Shown: positions 22,869 through 35,778 of the stretch, one piece after another
How the letters are laid out: every line of letters starts with the position of its first letter
Numbering within the stretch: position 1 is the first letter of the stretch
NCBI GenBank assembly: GCA_014871385.1
Contig: CM026425.1
Coordinates: 17,936,637-18,000,636 of the forward strand
DNA length: 64,000 nucleotides
Reading direction: 5' to 3'
Origin: Ceratodon purpureus
Taxonomy: Eukaryota; Streptophyta; Bryopsida; Pseudoditrichales; Ditrichaceae
The notes under the pieces: model-generated
Database searches by the model: none
What the model was told of the DNA's origin: nothing
What the model saw: only the letters and a program-made list of their open reading frames with translations
Made by a program: the position numbers and the translations under genes

Positions 22869-25800
22869 TTACTCATTGGGCTCATGTGCCGTGTCACCTT
22901 GGAGAGAATCCGATTTCGACTCAGTTTGGCGATTGCCCGAAGTTGCACGCTGCATGAGCCTTACCAGAGATTGCACCACTTCGGACATAGGGGGCCGGAA
23001 TTCTGGTTCAGGCTGCACACAAAATTACCATCACAAGGATTTCAGTGTCGTCTTTGTGTCCCACAATTAAACCTAATAATGTTATTCAGATGTCAGATAC
23101 TTCTATCATTCGTAACTCACATGATCATAGGTAGGGATCCCATCCGCAATAGGAGTCTCAAATCCAGTAAGTATTGGATCATCAACTTCTATTGTTGAAG
23201 AAACATTTGTGCATTTTGGATTATCATCAGAGAGCACAAGCACATTACATGACAATTATGAAGATTTTTAAGTTTCATTCTCTCCAATTTGATCCAACAT
23301 CTCTGACTAAGTTGATTCTGAAACTCACAAGAATTGAATCTTTGAATGATTTACTGCTGCGAGAAAATTATCACAAAATAATTTAGTTGGTGCCAGACAA
23401 GCTCACCTGGACACACAAGGCAACAACATCGGCAAGGCGGGAGAGGGACTTGGCTGGGTAGACACCCCCTAATGCTGGATCCACCATTCTTGCTAAGGCA
23501 TCAATGTCATGTAGCTGTGGTGTTGCCCAGCGCACCAGCGATTGCTCTGACCTCGGTCTTGAGCTGCACAATTCAAATAATATTTCTTCTTAGTTGAAAA
23601 TAAATAAATAAATAAATAATTGATACAAATATGGAGGATAAATCAAGCTTCATTGAATCATGATTTAGGGAAGCAGTCTTGGTATTTGAAATTATGAGAA
23701 TTAGTGGTACCTGTCCAAAGGCTTGCGCCCAGTTAGAAGCTCCAGCATCACAACACCGAAGCTGTAAACGTCGCTCTTAGCCGTATACGTTCCAGACATG
23801 GTGTATTCAGGAGGACTGTATGCGCCCAGCCTTTGCGCAGAAACCTGACAAGCATTCCCATAAGTCTTCCTCAATAAAAACCATGGCCCACAATTGATTC
23901 GGATTGCTCAGCTCTCAATACATATCCACAGTACCAGTGCCGGTTTAATAAATCTCAGAAAATTAAATTCAAAAATGTTCATGCTCAGCCAGCCAGCACT
24001 CATGTGTTTACAGCGGTACTATCCACTATTGCACAAATCTAGCATTGAGAAATGAAGCACAAACCTGACGCTCGGTGACAGATGGAGCAAGAGCTTCCAA
24101 ACCACAATCCGACACATGTGGGATAAACTCATCGTCCAACAAAATATTAGAAGACTTGAAGTTCCGGTGCACAACTGGAGGTGAGCAGACTTCATGCAAA
24201 TACCTGAAATCAAAACAATTCAACAGTCCCTTAAAGCAGAAAAATATCGTACAAGGCAGATGAAAGCAGAGTCAAATGCAAGAATTTCTGACTTACACCA
24301 ATGTAGCTCTTCTTGTTTGCCAAAGAAAGGTGATAGCCCAAGAGGTAGATACTCCACAACATAATTGAAAATAGCTCAAAAACATCATACTTCAAATGAC
24401 TGATCTAATGAGGAAAGAGTTCGGAGAGGAACATACTCAAGAGCGCGAGCTGCACCTAATGCAATCTTAACACGCATGTTCCATGACAAGCACTTGTCGT
24501 TCGCCGAACCATGTAGAAGCTCATGCAATGTCCCTCGACTCATGTACTTGTACACCAGGAGCCGTTGGTCATGCTCCACGCAGTAGCCCAGGAGCTCAGT
24601 AACATTGGAATGTTGTGGCTTTGTCAAGCCTTCAACCACGCTCAAGAAGTCATTCTCGTTCTCGACCATCGATGCAGCTTTTGTGTCAAGCTTCTTCACA
24701 GCCAGGACGCGGCCGTCTGGAAGCTCAGCCCGGTAAACCTGGCCAAGGGAGCCTGCACCCACGAGATTTTCTTCGGAGAAGCTGTTGGTGGCTGCTTGAA
24801 GCTCTGCCACTGAGAATGCTATGGCAGATATCTTGTCCGTGTCCACCTTCTCCACCGTCTTGATCTGGTCGTCTCCCTTGTATACTGGAGGAATGTCGAG
24901 TGTTTTTATTGGAGGCTGGGCTTTGATTTTGGGAGAATCCATTCCCTCCTTCATTGAATCTGCAAAAACTACTGAATGGCTCCTGAAACTTCTGGAGTAA
25001 AAGCCATAAATGGTATACAGGAATATTTTGCACTACTGAAAGACCTACATGAAATCATTTGGCAGATGGTGTGCATCCTTACCTGGTTCATACACCTTCA
25101 CTTTTGCCGGCTTCTCGTCGTCTTTTGTGCAACAATCCAACCGGGTAAAACCGTAGTCAGTACTTGAATTACATGTAGATAGAGAGACGGTGTTTTCAAC
25201 GAAAATGATACAGGAGCTCAAAAACATGGAGATGTAGTTATGCTAGTGCTTTGCTTCCCCTCTAGATTGCAAAGAATACAAGGACATGCTGGGACATTTC
25301 TTTCTCTCAACACTGTTGGATTGTTTGACTCAGTGATGAAAACACTGACCTTTTCCGCTAGAAAACAGAGGTAAACACCAGATGCAGAAGCGGCCGCTGT
25401 GGTTGTGGCCGTTAGCCTCCACATCCAAAGGTTCGGTAGCACGCTCAGGTACTTTCCGGATGAGAAAGAACCACACCAGTATAGCTGCAGCTGTAAGCGC
25501 CACAAAAACGACCACCAATATTGCAGCGATTTTTGAGACTCCTAACGAGCTTGATGACGACTTTGTAGATGCAAGTGGGGCATTTTGGTTTGGGGAGGTG
25601 TTCGGATTTGGGGTGGTGTTCGGATTTGGGGGAGTGCTTGGATTTGGGCTCTTCAGAGGTGGTGGTGCAGTAAACGGAGGTGGGGGAGGAGCTAGCAAAG
25701 TGATGTCATTGCCTTCGTAACTGCATTTGCACCAAGAAGAGTTAATTTCTCCTTGATCACAATTTATTTGGATCATCGTCAATCAGAATCATGTCAACAA

Positions 25801-28602
25801 CGACTTTGAACAGAAAAGATTGCGAAGGATATGATAATATACGATTTCCTTCTAAGTTTTAGCTCGATCGTTCATGACGAAATAGACAACAATCTCGATC
25901 TATTTTCTCACTGTATTTGGATTGAGGAATTTGATGCAGTGTCCTAATCACATCTACCATAGTTTGGTTTAAAAGATTCTGTAATGAGAGCAGGTCTTTT
26001 CCTTAACTCAAGAGGAGTCGAGTCTGGACTTCCTTAACTGCTTAAAATTTGATTCAAGTTTTTAGAAGGCTTTTTCGATTCATTCGAGCTGCAACTCCAA
26101 GTTACTATCCCTTCATATACATGAAACTTCTATCGACACCAAAGAACCATAAAACAGAACATGACATATTACGATGATACCTGAAAGTGGCTGGATTAAA
26201 ATTTGGTGGAAGATAACCTGTTATCTTGTTGTTCGAAACATCACTGTTTCAAGCAATCAGGAACAGATTTCGTCAATTGAGAGTACTTGGATAATTAGAT
26301 AACCAGGAGAGTTGAACTAACAGAATTAGAAGGTTGGATGTCAAAGAATGTGCATGAAACATTGAAATGGCAACTTGGGTACTACAGGATAGAAATATCA
26401 GGGCTAGGAACTTACAAAACTTGCAAGGCTACAAGGTTAGCCAAGGATAATGGGAGGACACCAGAAAATTTATTGTTTTGCAAGTACCTGCACATGAAAA
26501 GGTAATCTTCAGTCCCCACGACCTCATGACATTTTTCAGATTAATCAACTTCAGCTACAAAAGAGCGCATATAACCCTATTTCTTGCACTTCAAAGTTAT
26601 TTTCTTCGTGACCTGCTTCATTGTAACAAATAAAATAACATTTTCTTCCAGATTCTGCAGAGGACTTACAAAAATTTCAGGCTGAGCATATTGTCCCCAA
26701 TAGATTCAGGAATAGTTCCTGAAAATTTGTTGGTGGATAAATCACTGCAGACAAGAGGCTCACACCAAGAAACATTACAAATACAGACCACGGTATTTTC
26801 ACATTCAACTCGAAATAAAATCACCTTCTCAAGGACAAAATTAAACAACAAGAATCGCATGAAGGACTTACAGAGTGATCACGTTAACCAGCGTGGTGAA
26901 TGACTGAGCGTTGAGCGTTCCATCTAGCTTATTGTTGTTCAATTTTCTGCCATACAACAGATTTTCGAATTGAATGCTAATTTAACCTGGATCAAACTCT
27001 TGACTAATATCTAGCATACAAAACTCAATTTTCTTGCTATTACCACTGCAAAGTTGAATCACTCTCACAACACTCTGCATTACCATTCATGTGAATCAAT
27101 TTGAGAAGGTAGCAGAACTTCTCGCAGAACTTACATGCTTGTCAAAGAAGGAATGTTCATAAGCTGGTCTGGAAAGTTCCCTTGAAACTTGTTGTTCGAC
27201 AAGTCTCTGCAAAAATTGATATGTGACAAACGAGAATCAAGCATATAAGTGTTAGTCTCTTATACTTTTCCTTTCCAGGAACCACAAATTTGGGTAAAAA
27301 AATCGTACTTGCTGAAAGTAATCGTTTTCTGGCCCAGGGTACCAAGCAAATGGCCCAAGATACCAAGCAATCAGGTCACACGAAATTGACCTAATTCTAT
27401 GTATCAAGATGCGAGTGAAAGCATGTTCATAGCTTATAAGAAGGCATGAAATGTGGCTTACAATTGAATCAAATTGGGAGGGAAATGCTCAGGAATGTCG
27501 TTCTCAAACTTGTTGTTGCTGAGGTCACTGCAAGGGATCACACAACACCCGAAAAATATGTGGCAAATTATTTCATGAAGGTACTGCAATGACGCCAAGT
27601 CATACATGTTAATGGATTGATCAAAACTTAATAAGATACAGTGATAAGTTCAGTTGCTTACAGCACGGTGACATGTAGAAACTGCTGCAACACAGATCCG
27701 TGGACCTTCCCGGACAGGCCACAATTTGGCAGCTGTCTGTGACAATCACCAAATATTGAGATAAAGGACTCAAACTCTTTCATATAATTCCTCAATGATA
27801 AAGAATAACACACTGCAATGAACTAGGACTTGACAGAGTGGTTTGTAAGCTCACATTGCGGTGACAAAAGTGCCCACACAAGTGATCCCGAACCATAAAT
27901 CACCACAAGGGTCACCCCCACTTGCCACCCATTTGGTCAGCGTCGAATCGCTCTCAAAGTCAGTGAACAGTGCGTTCAAGGCAGACACTGTGTCCACAAG
28001 CAACGAGAAGAGAAAAATGCTTAGAAACTGAACTTAATTGAATGCTTAATCCCGCACATCACACAACCCCATAATGCATAAACCTTTTAAAATTAGAACT
28101 TGATCAAATATAAAACCTATACGTTTGCCCTCCCGGCAGTTACTATTCTAGAGGTGAATCCTCTCAGTGGGCTGTTTAATGAACTGATTAGTGGCCTGAT
28201 TAGTGGTGTAATCAGCATATCTAGAAGCTTATTAATGGCGAAAATACCTTGACCCTTTCACGAAGTATCATAATAAACACATTGATAGTTCATTAAACAG
28301 CCCACTGAGAGGATTCACGAATGAATATAGTTCCTACACTCGTGCAATTCACGAGAAAAAGAATATTGACAGCATGAGCTGTTCTCTTTCATGTACCCAA
28401 TGAAATTCTCAAAAAAGCTCCAGCTGAGTAAATTAACCCAATTTCCCAGCTTCCAAGTGACTGTCTGTGGCAAGCACTCAACGGAGGGAGGAAGGGTTAG
28501 AAGAAGAAAAGCATGCATACCATCGCCTGGATCGGTGGCGCCATGGACGACCCAAACGCACGAAGCCACCAGAAAACACACCAAGGTCACAGCTCCTCTC
28601 AT
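22869..28602 (-). CDS. STRUBBELIG-family LRR receptor kinase (SRF type), atypical kinase domain
   Basis: I read 16 exons, about 739 residues: 28602-28521, 27987-27855, 27736-27662, 27527-27462, 27206-27135, 26946-26872, 26744-26670, 26487-26416, 26243-26181, 25720-25350, 25121-25083, 24959-24437, 24203-24065, 23844-23711, 23563-23407 and 23012-22869. A signal peptide ([19 protein letters not shown]) is followed by the SRF N-terminal domain ([14 protein letters not shown]). Six to seven LRRs follow, most on one 63-75 bp exon each ([25 protein letters not shown]). Then come a Pro-rich juxtamembrane stretch with PNPNT repeats, a membrane span ([18 protein letters not shown]) and a kinase. The ATP lysine is kept (AVKK, K463), but HRD is HRN (N563) and DFG is DCG (C582), as in STRUBBELIG, so catalysis is doubtful. 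SRF proteins act at the plasma membrane in tissue patterning, by family knowledge. The start is the Met directly before the signal peptide. Confidence 0.92.
28154..28318. mobile_element. Foldback element with 32-bp perfect terminal inverted repeats
   Basis: GTGAATCCTCTCAGTGGGCT... at 28154-28185 is the exact reverse complement of 28287-28318. The arms are 32 bp with about 101 bp between them, 165 bp in all. It lies in intron 1 of the receptor kinase gene. Perfect long arms suggest a young miniature foldback transposon. I could not see a clear target-site duplication, so the superfamily is unassigned. As transcribed intron RNA it would fold into a stable hairpin. Confidence 0.75.
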
Positions 28603-31600
28603 TTTGGCGCCAAACTCATGCAGTGCAGCAACAGCAGCTCTACAAACAGCACCGCCAACCAAAAAAAAAATCAATAACCTCTTCCCGGAGCAGAAGCTCT
28701 ACCGAACTTGTCCAAGCACCATACTCACTCAATCCAAAAATCTAACCATCTCTTCAATAGACCGCCCCCAACAATGAACTTCTTCAACTCCAACCAACTA
28801 GAGCACGGTACTCACTCCACAACAGGCGCACTCACTCCTCTCCTGCAACGCTAATCACCAACACCTGCTAATCTCCACAACAAAGGACCACCAGTCTAGA
28901 CATCACGACACCGACTGCGCCAGAACAAAATTCGGCGCCTAGCTTCGACACGACGTGCGCGTCGACGACAGGAAGGAGCTAGACGATGAGTAGTGAGGAG
29001 CGATGAGGTGGCTGCGCCCGCGAGGAAGTAGGCGATGGTGCAGGAAGCATGGAGCCGGGAACTAAATGCAGCGGCCGAGGCTGCAACGCAGGGAGGGCTG
29101 AGCCGGGGGAAGAGCCTGGACCCCGAAATCTAGACCCCGTCTAGACTCCGCCTCGCTCCGCAGCATGCCATGCCGGCTCCAGTGGGCACTCGTGAGGGCA
29201 CTGTGCGGGTGACGATGGAATCTAGCACCCTGGGCCCATGCGAATTCAAGGGCGATTCAAAGCAGATTCAAAGCAGATTCACCGCATCGTGGCCCCACTG
29301 CACGACACTTCGCCCGATGCGTGCCATATGTGGAGCATCCCTGTGCGCAGTAGGTACACGATTCTCCTGCGTGCCCGGCCGCCGAGGTCGTCGCTGATTT
29401 CCGGGATGAGCAGGCGAACTGTCCAACTGTGGTCCGGTCCTTTCTAGCCGGTGAATCCTTCAACACTAATCTCCCATCCGCAATTATATAATACCCTCCC
29501 GAAACCCTGCAGGTCAAAAAGTGTCATGTCGTCGATCGAACCACTGCTTTTCTCGACCTCGGATAGGCTCTTTCTAGCTGCACGAAAACATTGTCTCCAG
29601 CTTACGGTGATCGAATTCAAGTAGTACCTTAACACATCTGGGTCGACATGATACATAAACCTGCCTGAAGGACTTAGTTCGATTATTTTCTAGTTAAGCA
29701 ATTCATGAGACCATGACTAGACAAAGATCTGACCGTAGTACTATCGACGTGACGAGACTCGATCTGAGGTTGTGTCTTACTGGGGTAGAGTTTTGTTGCC
29801 ATTGGAATCAAACATACATATATGCTGTGATCAAGTCTAGGTCCTGGGATTGAAACCAAGTCTTGGATTCATTCCAAGTCTTGCATGGCCTGGTGCCACC
29901 GATGGATTAACAAGAAGTTGTTCGATTCTAGTTTTTATTTTTACTCATCGATCAGTGATGAGGATCGACGATGAGTTTTGCAGGTGAGAGTGTGATCGGA
30001 CGGTGTTACTAGAGTTTTGGTGGAGTGTTTTACTCATGTGGTGGTGACCATGGACCACGTACTTTGGGGGAAGTGAGATGAAGCTGACCATTTATTGTTG
30101 GGTAGGTAAAGACTGGAGACTACTGTGGTAGCTCGGATATGTTTAGGAATTTGATATTGTGAGTTTGTTTCTGAAACTGTGACTTTTGGTACCAGTGTCG
30201 TTTTGGAATCTTGTGTCAAAAAAACATAAAGTTTGAATGTTCTGTCAACTTTCTACTGTTGGGCATGTATTTTTTAACAGCACCATATTGATGGCCACTA
30301 ACTGTTGCAATACATGTGAAGAAACTGTTTTCTTTGTTGTTTTCTATTTTTATGAGTTTTTATGACAAAACTAGCTTAGAATTTAGGTATAGGTTCTTCT
30401 CCAAAAATCCATATGTTGCAAGTCTAAGTCATTACATTCTTTGTGTATTGTCACTTTTAAATAGTTCAAACACAAATTTGGAAATATTCCAGTAATTGCT
30501 GGTATGGTTAAATGATAATTTGAGTGTTCTATACCATAAGTGTTCAATTAATTTAAAGCACATAACTTTATCTAATGGGAGTTAGTCCGAATCAGAATAT
30601 ATCATATTTCAACAATTGTACAAAATTTTATAGACAACAATCAGATTGTATAGTTTTATTGCACTTTTAAATGAAAATAATTGAAAGCCATAATATCTAC
30701 AATTCTATTTTAATGTGCTAAAATTTTGACAAAAATGAAATTTTACTTAAAATTATATTAGTGTTTATAATTTCAGTGAAAAATGTAATCTAAGTATATT
30801 CAATGCAATTATTTAACATGGCAATACTTCATGAATTATTTACTAAAAACCCTTGGTGGTAAAGAACTTCATGGAATAGAAGATTTCAAGGTGCAAAAGC
30901 ACTCAATGCTCCAATATGGGTCAATTAAGTTGTTAAGGGTTAATTTCCGCACAGTGAAGATGAATAATAGAATCCACTTCATCTACTTCAAAATAGTGTA
31001 TAACACTCTACAAACCATGGTGGCCCACACACAAATCATCAAACTTCCCACATTCTATGTTCTCGAAAGGACTCGGGGAAATTTTTGTGTGTAAAAAAAT
31101 ACAACTTATATATCCAATAATGTTCCTTAGCATACTGGAGTTCTTTAGCGGAGTACAGAAAAGCTGTAACGTGATGTTACATTTTGTAACCACACTCTTT
31201 AACTAAACTTGTTTCTATTTTGAACTCCTTGTCTTTTATGTAGAGTAAGCTCCTAGACCACGGTGGTTCATGGAAATAAGCATTCACCCTCCGGCTACGC
31301 CCTCGTGGTGAATGCTAATTACCATGAACCACCTCGGTCCAGGAGCTTACCCTCTACATAAAACTCTGGTTCTTTACATGTGGGTAGGCACTTGAACCAT
31401 GAAACTTATATTCATAAACATTTCTAAAAGCAAGTATACAGAACGCCCGGAATTAGAATTTGAGGGATTATGGCCATGCTCTAGCCTGTTCTTCCTTTCT
31501 ATACACCTATTCCGAAACGGAACACGCCCAACGAAGGGAGAACATTCCAGGTGGAACTGTCCTCCTCTACCAACTGGATTCTGGAAACCAAGACAACATT

Positions 31601-31874
31601 CGCACGAAGCGGAAGCCGAAGCGGCTCCTTTGTCGTCGAAACGCCGAAACCCTCGCCATCGCCATCGCCATCGCCCCAAGGCAGCTCCTCCTGCGCGATC
31701 CAGGAGCTCGATTGCTGGGGCCGAGATCGGATTCCTTGGAGCCACTCTTTTCTCCCGGTATTTTGAATTCTGTGGCGCGGTTTCGGACTCGGAGAGCCGC
31801 AGGGTCCCTTGCGGCGTGGCAGGGGTGGCATTGTGGTTTCGTGTCCGTGTTGTGGTTTTGAGGAGTAGGTCACA
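28603..31874. other. Spacer between divergent genes
   Basis: This separates the receptor kinase (minus) from NDUFA13 (plus). 28603-29450 is GC-rich and probably holds the kinase leader and promoter. About 29650-31200 is AT-rich with no supportable exon. The foldback at 31234-31363 follows, and about 31400-31870 is the GC-rich NDUFA13 leader, containing a short CGCCAT repeat near 31655. Confidence 0.55.
31234..31363. mobile_element. Long imperfect hairpin element (about 57-bp arms)
   Basis: The left arm starts TTTTATGTAGAG and continues through TAAGCTCCTAGACC and GGTGGTTCATGG to GCATTCACC. The right arm is its reverse complement with a few mismatches and a 2-bp indel. The loop is about 20 bases and GC-rich (CCTCCGGCTACGCC). 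The size and near-symmetry fit a miniature foldback transposon or a hairpin RNA gene. It lies about 500 bp upstream of the NDUFA13 start codon. No target-site duplication could be identified. Confidence 0.7.
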
Positions 31875-32897
31875 ATGACGGAGACTACGATCCGAGGCCA
31901 GAAGGGCATGACGAGCGTGAAGGAGATGCCGGTGCTGCAGGACGGGCCTCCGCCGGGTGGATTTCCTGCGGTCCGGTACGCGAGGAGGATTGCGAATTCG
32001 GGGCCGAGCGGAGTGACCGTGCTTCTCGTGTCGTCTGCTGTGATTGGCTGGGGAATGTACCAAGTTGGTCAGGGTAACATTTATCGCAGGTGCGCATTTA
32101 TGTCTTCTAGAATTTCGGATGGCGTGACGGTGCTGGTTCGGTTGTCGCGCATTGCTGCGCACTTCTTGAGTGTGAGGGTGTGAGCGAATTGCATTGCGTA
32201 TCTCATGGTTCGGAGGGTGCTGGCATTGCCAGAATTTACTTATTTCGTACTTATGCCCTGAATGATATGTTGCGGTTTTACGTAATGTAGGGGTTTGAAG
32301 GCTGAGAAGCTTGCGGCAAGACAAGCGATTCTGCCCATGATTCAAGCTGAGGAGGATGCAAGGTTCGGTTTCTGAAGTTTCATCTCTCAATTTGAGGTTT
32401 AGGGTTCTGGTCAGATGGCAGAGCATTTAATTAGGGTTCAAATCCAGATGTTGATCACTGGTAATAGAAGTTTAAACCTAATGCACATTGTATCAACTAA
32501 CTTAGTAGCTACGTTTTTCACCCATGTTGGCTTATGCATTGTGGACAATTGCGTCGGATCCTCATTTAAACCCTAGCACATCCTTACGGACGTTTTTCTC
32601 TTGAAACCTGTTTTTGTCGGTGTTTCGTAAATTGAAGTAAGATATTGTACCCGCTAGAGCAGTCTATATCTTGAGTATAGCACTAGATGTTATACTATTT
32701 TTCTTTGGCTGGTCAGTGGCTGGTGTGTTTGACTGAGTCTTCTTTGGTTGTGCAGGTTTGTTAGGGAAAAGAACAAGCTCCTGGAAGAGGAAGCGAAGGT
32801 GATGGCGAATGTGCCTGGCTGGAAGGTGGGTGAGAATGTTTACAATTCTGGAAGATGGATGGCTCCATCCTCTGGTAAACTGGGTATGGACTCATAA
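31875..32897 (+). CDS. NDUFA13: NADH dehydrogenase 1 alpha subcomplex subunit 13 (NDUFA13/GRIM-19)
   Basis: Three exons, 31875-32089, 32291-32362 and 32756-32897, join in phase to 142 residues, the usual plant length. The N-terminal stretch ([20 protein letters not shown]) is the family signature. One membrane span follows at about residues 45-63 ([20 protein letters not shown]), then a charged helical region ([20 protein letters not shown]) and the C-terminal [20 protein letters not shown]. It is an accessory subunit of mitochondrial complex I in the inner membrane; the span also serves as targeting signal in known homologues. The start is the first Met before [10 protein letters not shown]. 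All exon borders are standard GT-AG. Confidence 0.95.
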
Positions 32898-35778
32898 TGG
32901 GAGTGAGCCCTTCGTGTTGCTTTGCAGCTCATTTTTGTCCAGAATAAGTGGTTATTCTTCGAGTTTCTTTGTCCTTGTAGGGGTTTGTAACAGATCTGTT
33001 CTGTACGTCAATGCAAAGAAATAGAATAGTTCACCTGGAGATGAGGACCATCATGCCTGTGAATGATAGGTTGGGTGGAAAGCCTCCACTTGTAAATTGA
33101 AGGACATTCTTGATTGCTAATACCATCATGAAGTTGGTGTTCAAAGTTTTAGTCCAACCTGCTCTCTGTAACGGATGACATCTTGTTTGAAGACCTGAGC
33201 TTGTATCATGATTTATTCAATAATTTAGTTTGTCCACTCCGTTCAAGGGTTTGTGAGCTATTACACTTATTTGACCCAAATAACCTCAAAGTCAAATTCA
33301 AGTAGTGCAGAGAAAGCTCATGGTTCTTTTAACTCTTTGGACTGAAAAATGCATTCTGGAAGCTTCTCATTATAAAATTCTCACCTGGAACTAAGGGAAG
33401 AGCCTTCAAGATACACCATGGATCAGCTAACAATTGGACCGACAGCAAGGGAATCCTGAGGCATTGTTTGACAAACAACGGGGGGCCTGGTAATGCCACA
33501 CAATCCTCATGTAACAATTTTTAAAGCTTGTCAATTCTCTGGAATTGCATCAGAACCGAAGGCATTTTGAATCAGTAAGGATATCAGGACTAGTTTTTTC
33601 AGTAGAATAAATCATGAAATGCTGAGGAAATTTCATATTTTCATCTCACATATGTCTTTTGCAAGTTTTTAGGGTGGAGAATTTATCAAATCTACTAGAA
33701 ATTATGTAGGCTGGGATTAAATCAAGTATTAATCCTACAACCGTTTATGGACTAACCTACCATTCTATCTAAAATAAAACAAATACAAGAAACTGATTGA
33801 TTGATAATGATTTCTTTAAAAATAAATTCTTAAATAATATCAATGCAAAGTATCCAAGTGATTTTAATGTAAAATCTCAGTTCAATGAATAAGATTTTAT
33901 AGGTGATTTTTTAAATTACATAATTTATTACTATAAAATATTAATTAAACGGGATATATTTATTTTTTAAATTCTTATAGAAAAATTATCTAACTAAAAT
34001 AATTTGAAGCGGGATTCTACAAGGTTGATTTGAATGCAATTTTATTTTATTTTTTAATCAACCTCTAAATGTTATAACATTTTGTGACAAGTAGAGAACA
34101 ATGTATTACAGTTGGATTTGCAAATATACACCTTAAATTAAATGTGATCAGCATGAAATCACAATTTTGATTAAACCTACTCCCCCACTCACTCCCGAGG
34201 TTACCTCCCCCTTTCTAACTTCGGAGTGAAAATATCTTGAACTATTGCTTTGATTGCTTAAGAGCTTCAAGAGAGGTGGAGAGACCTCACAAGAATAGGG
34301 TTTGAAATGGTGAGAGCCTATCCCCGCCTTACATACTTGGACACCCAGTTTAATGTGGTTTTATGAGCTATAGGAGTTTCAAATTAGAGTCTTCTCTTAG
34401 TATCAAATGTCAATTATACATCAACGTATCTGTTATCCCCATGAAACATTTACAAGTTGAAGGTGAAGAATCATAAGGAACTTGCACACTTAGACATTGG
34501 AGAAAAAATTGTATTATTTCAAGTAGTTCTTTTTGTGCGTCAAGCATCTCCAAATATTCAACTATTCCATTCTATTGTCTTTGAGGTCTCATACATGACT
34601 AACTATAATCTTCCTTGAAATTATCAAAATGTAAATAATTATTTTTGATGATACAATACCTGCACTTGAGAAGAAATCTAAGGTTCTTTTTCTATTATTA
34701 AACAAGATGCAAAAATAACCCATCCTACAGTGAGGCAAACCCCTGACCGCATAGGACACTAGAATTTCTTCACCATTCCAACAACAAAAAAATTTATATT
34801 CAATAGTTCTGAACAAAACATCTTCCCATCTCTGACAGATTAGACTCACCGGTCAAAAAAGCCAAGATCAACATTTGATGTGCACAGCGGACCAATGGCA
34901 ACATGCCATAAACAAAATAGCAAGATATTGCACTTAGAGGCATGTAGCTTGACAAACATTGCAGATCATCGAGGAGATACAATATGTTGGGATTTACAAG
35001 AGTCAATAATTCAAAATGACAAGCTATCAACCAAAAATGAATTAAAGGGAGTCAAAAACTTAGGTTGTATAGGTAAGCCATTTCAAATTCAACCCAGACT
35101 CATCACTATTCTGACATAAAAATTGACAAGAAACCGGCAATCATGCGATCGGCCTTTGAAACTCTAGCGCGCATTCCCAGCACTTCGATTATCACAATAC
35201 GCGTGTAAAATACATGCAAACCAAACAACTACTTACTCAAAAAATATCATCGCTGCGATATAGAAAGATGAGAAAGAGCGGATAAAATAACAGATGAATA
35301 TTGAATTGAATTGAATTAGTATATAACATCATCATCGTTTTCTCAACTGATAGTTAATTCTTTTAGAGTTCTACGTAGCTACGGCTAAATCCCTGACGAA
35401 GCCAAAGTCTGAATCGACTATAAAACATTTCTGATCTAGATTTGGTTCAGGCAACCATTCCCTCCCACACTCGACTCTCCACTTTGAAGATAGGCAATGT
35501 GACCTGATCGGGATCCACCTCGGACTGACACGGCAGGGCTGATACAAAAATTGAAGAATGCAATCTACTGACCTAAACGCAACAACCTTCACGTAGATAA
35601 TCGGCAACGATCCTTGGTGTGTCATGCTGAACTACAACTACGAAACGCGATCCATCCCCAAAACTCGAAGGCCAACCCAGGGCAAGCGCTGTCGGTGAAT
35701 GATCCAATGCAAAAGGGGAAGATCAAAAGGAGAACCTCAACAGGGTCGCCTGCAAGCAAGCAGCTCACACGCCAGGCA
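32898..35778. other. AT-rich spacer between convergent genes
   Basis: NDUFA13 (plus) and the Hsp90 co-chaperone gene (minus) converge here. About 33600-34150 is very AT-rich. A dispersed repeat copy occupies about 34168-34350. No gene was found; open frames at 34589-35119 are short and unrecognisable. Confidence 0.6.
34168..34350 (-). repeat. Dispersed repeat, copy 1 (partner at 57606)
   Basis: From GATTAAACC through TCCCGAGGTTACCTCCC, CTTTCTAACTTC, GAGAGGTGGAGAG and CCTCACA to ACCCAGTTTAA, this matches 57606-57796 in order with many substitutions. In this copy the TATA-like site of the partner reads TATGTAAGG on the minus strand. It may be a fragment of an LTR or of another promoter-bearing element. 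Confidence 0.7.

Noticed and set aside
28154-28318. hAT classification of the intronic foldback from its internal CAGTGGGCTG
   Set aside because: If CAGTG were the element end, the 8-bp flanks (AATCCTCT / AGAGGATT) would be inverted rather than direct, so they are part of the palindrome and not a target duplication.
32434-32444. tRNA B-box-like GGTTCAAATCC
   Set aside because: The only A-box-like sequence is about 20 bases upstream, too close, and no cloverleaf can be drawn. It lies in an NDUFA13 intron.
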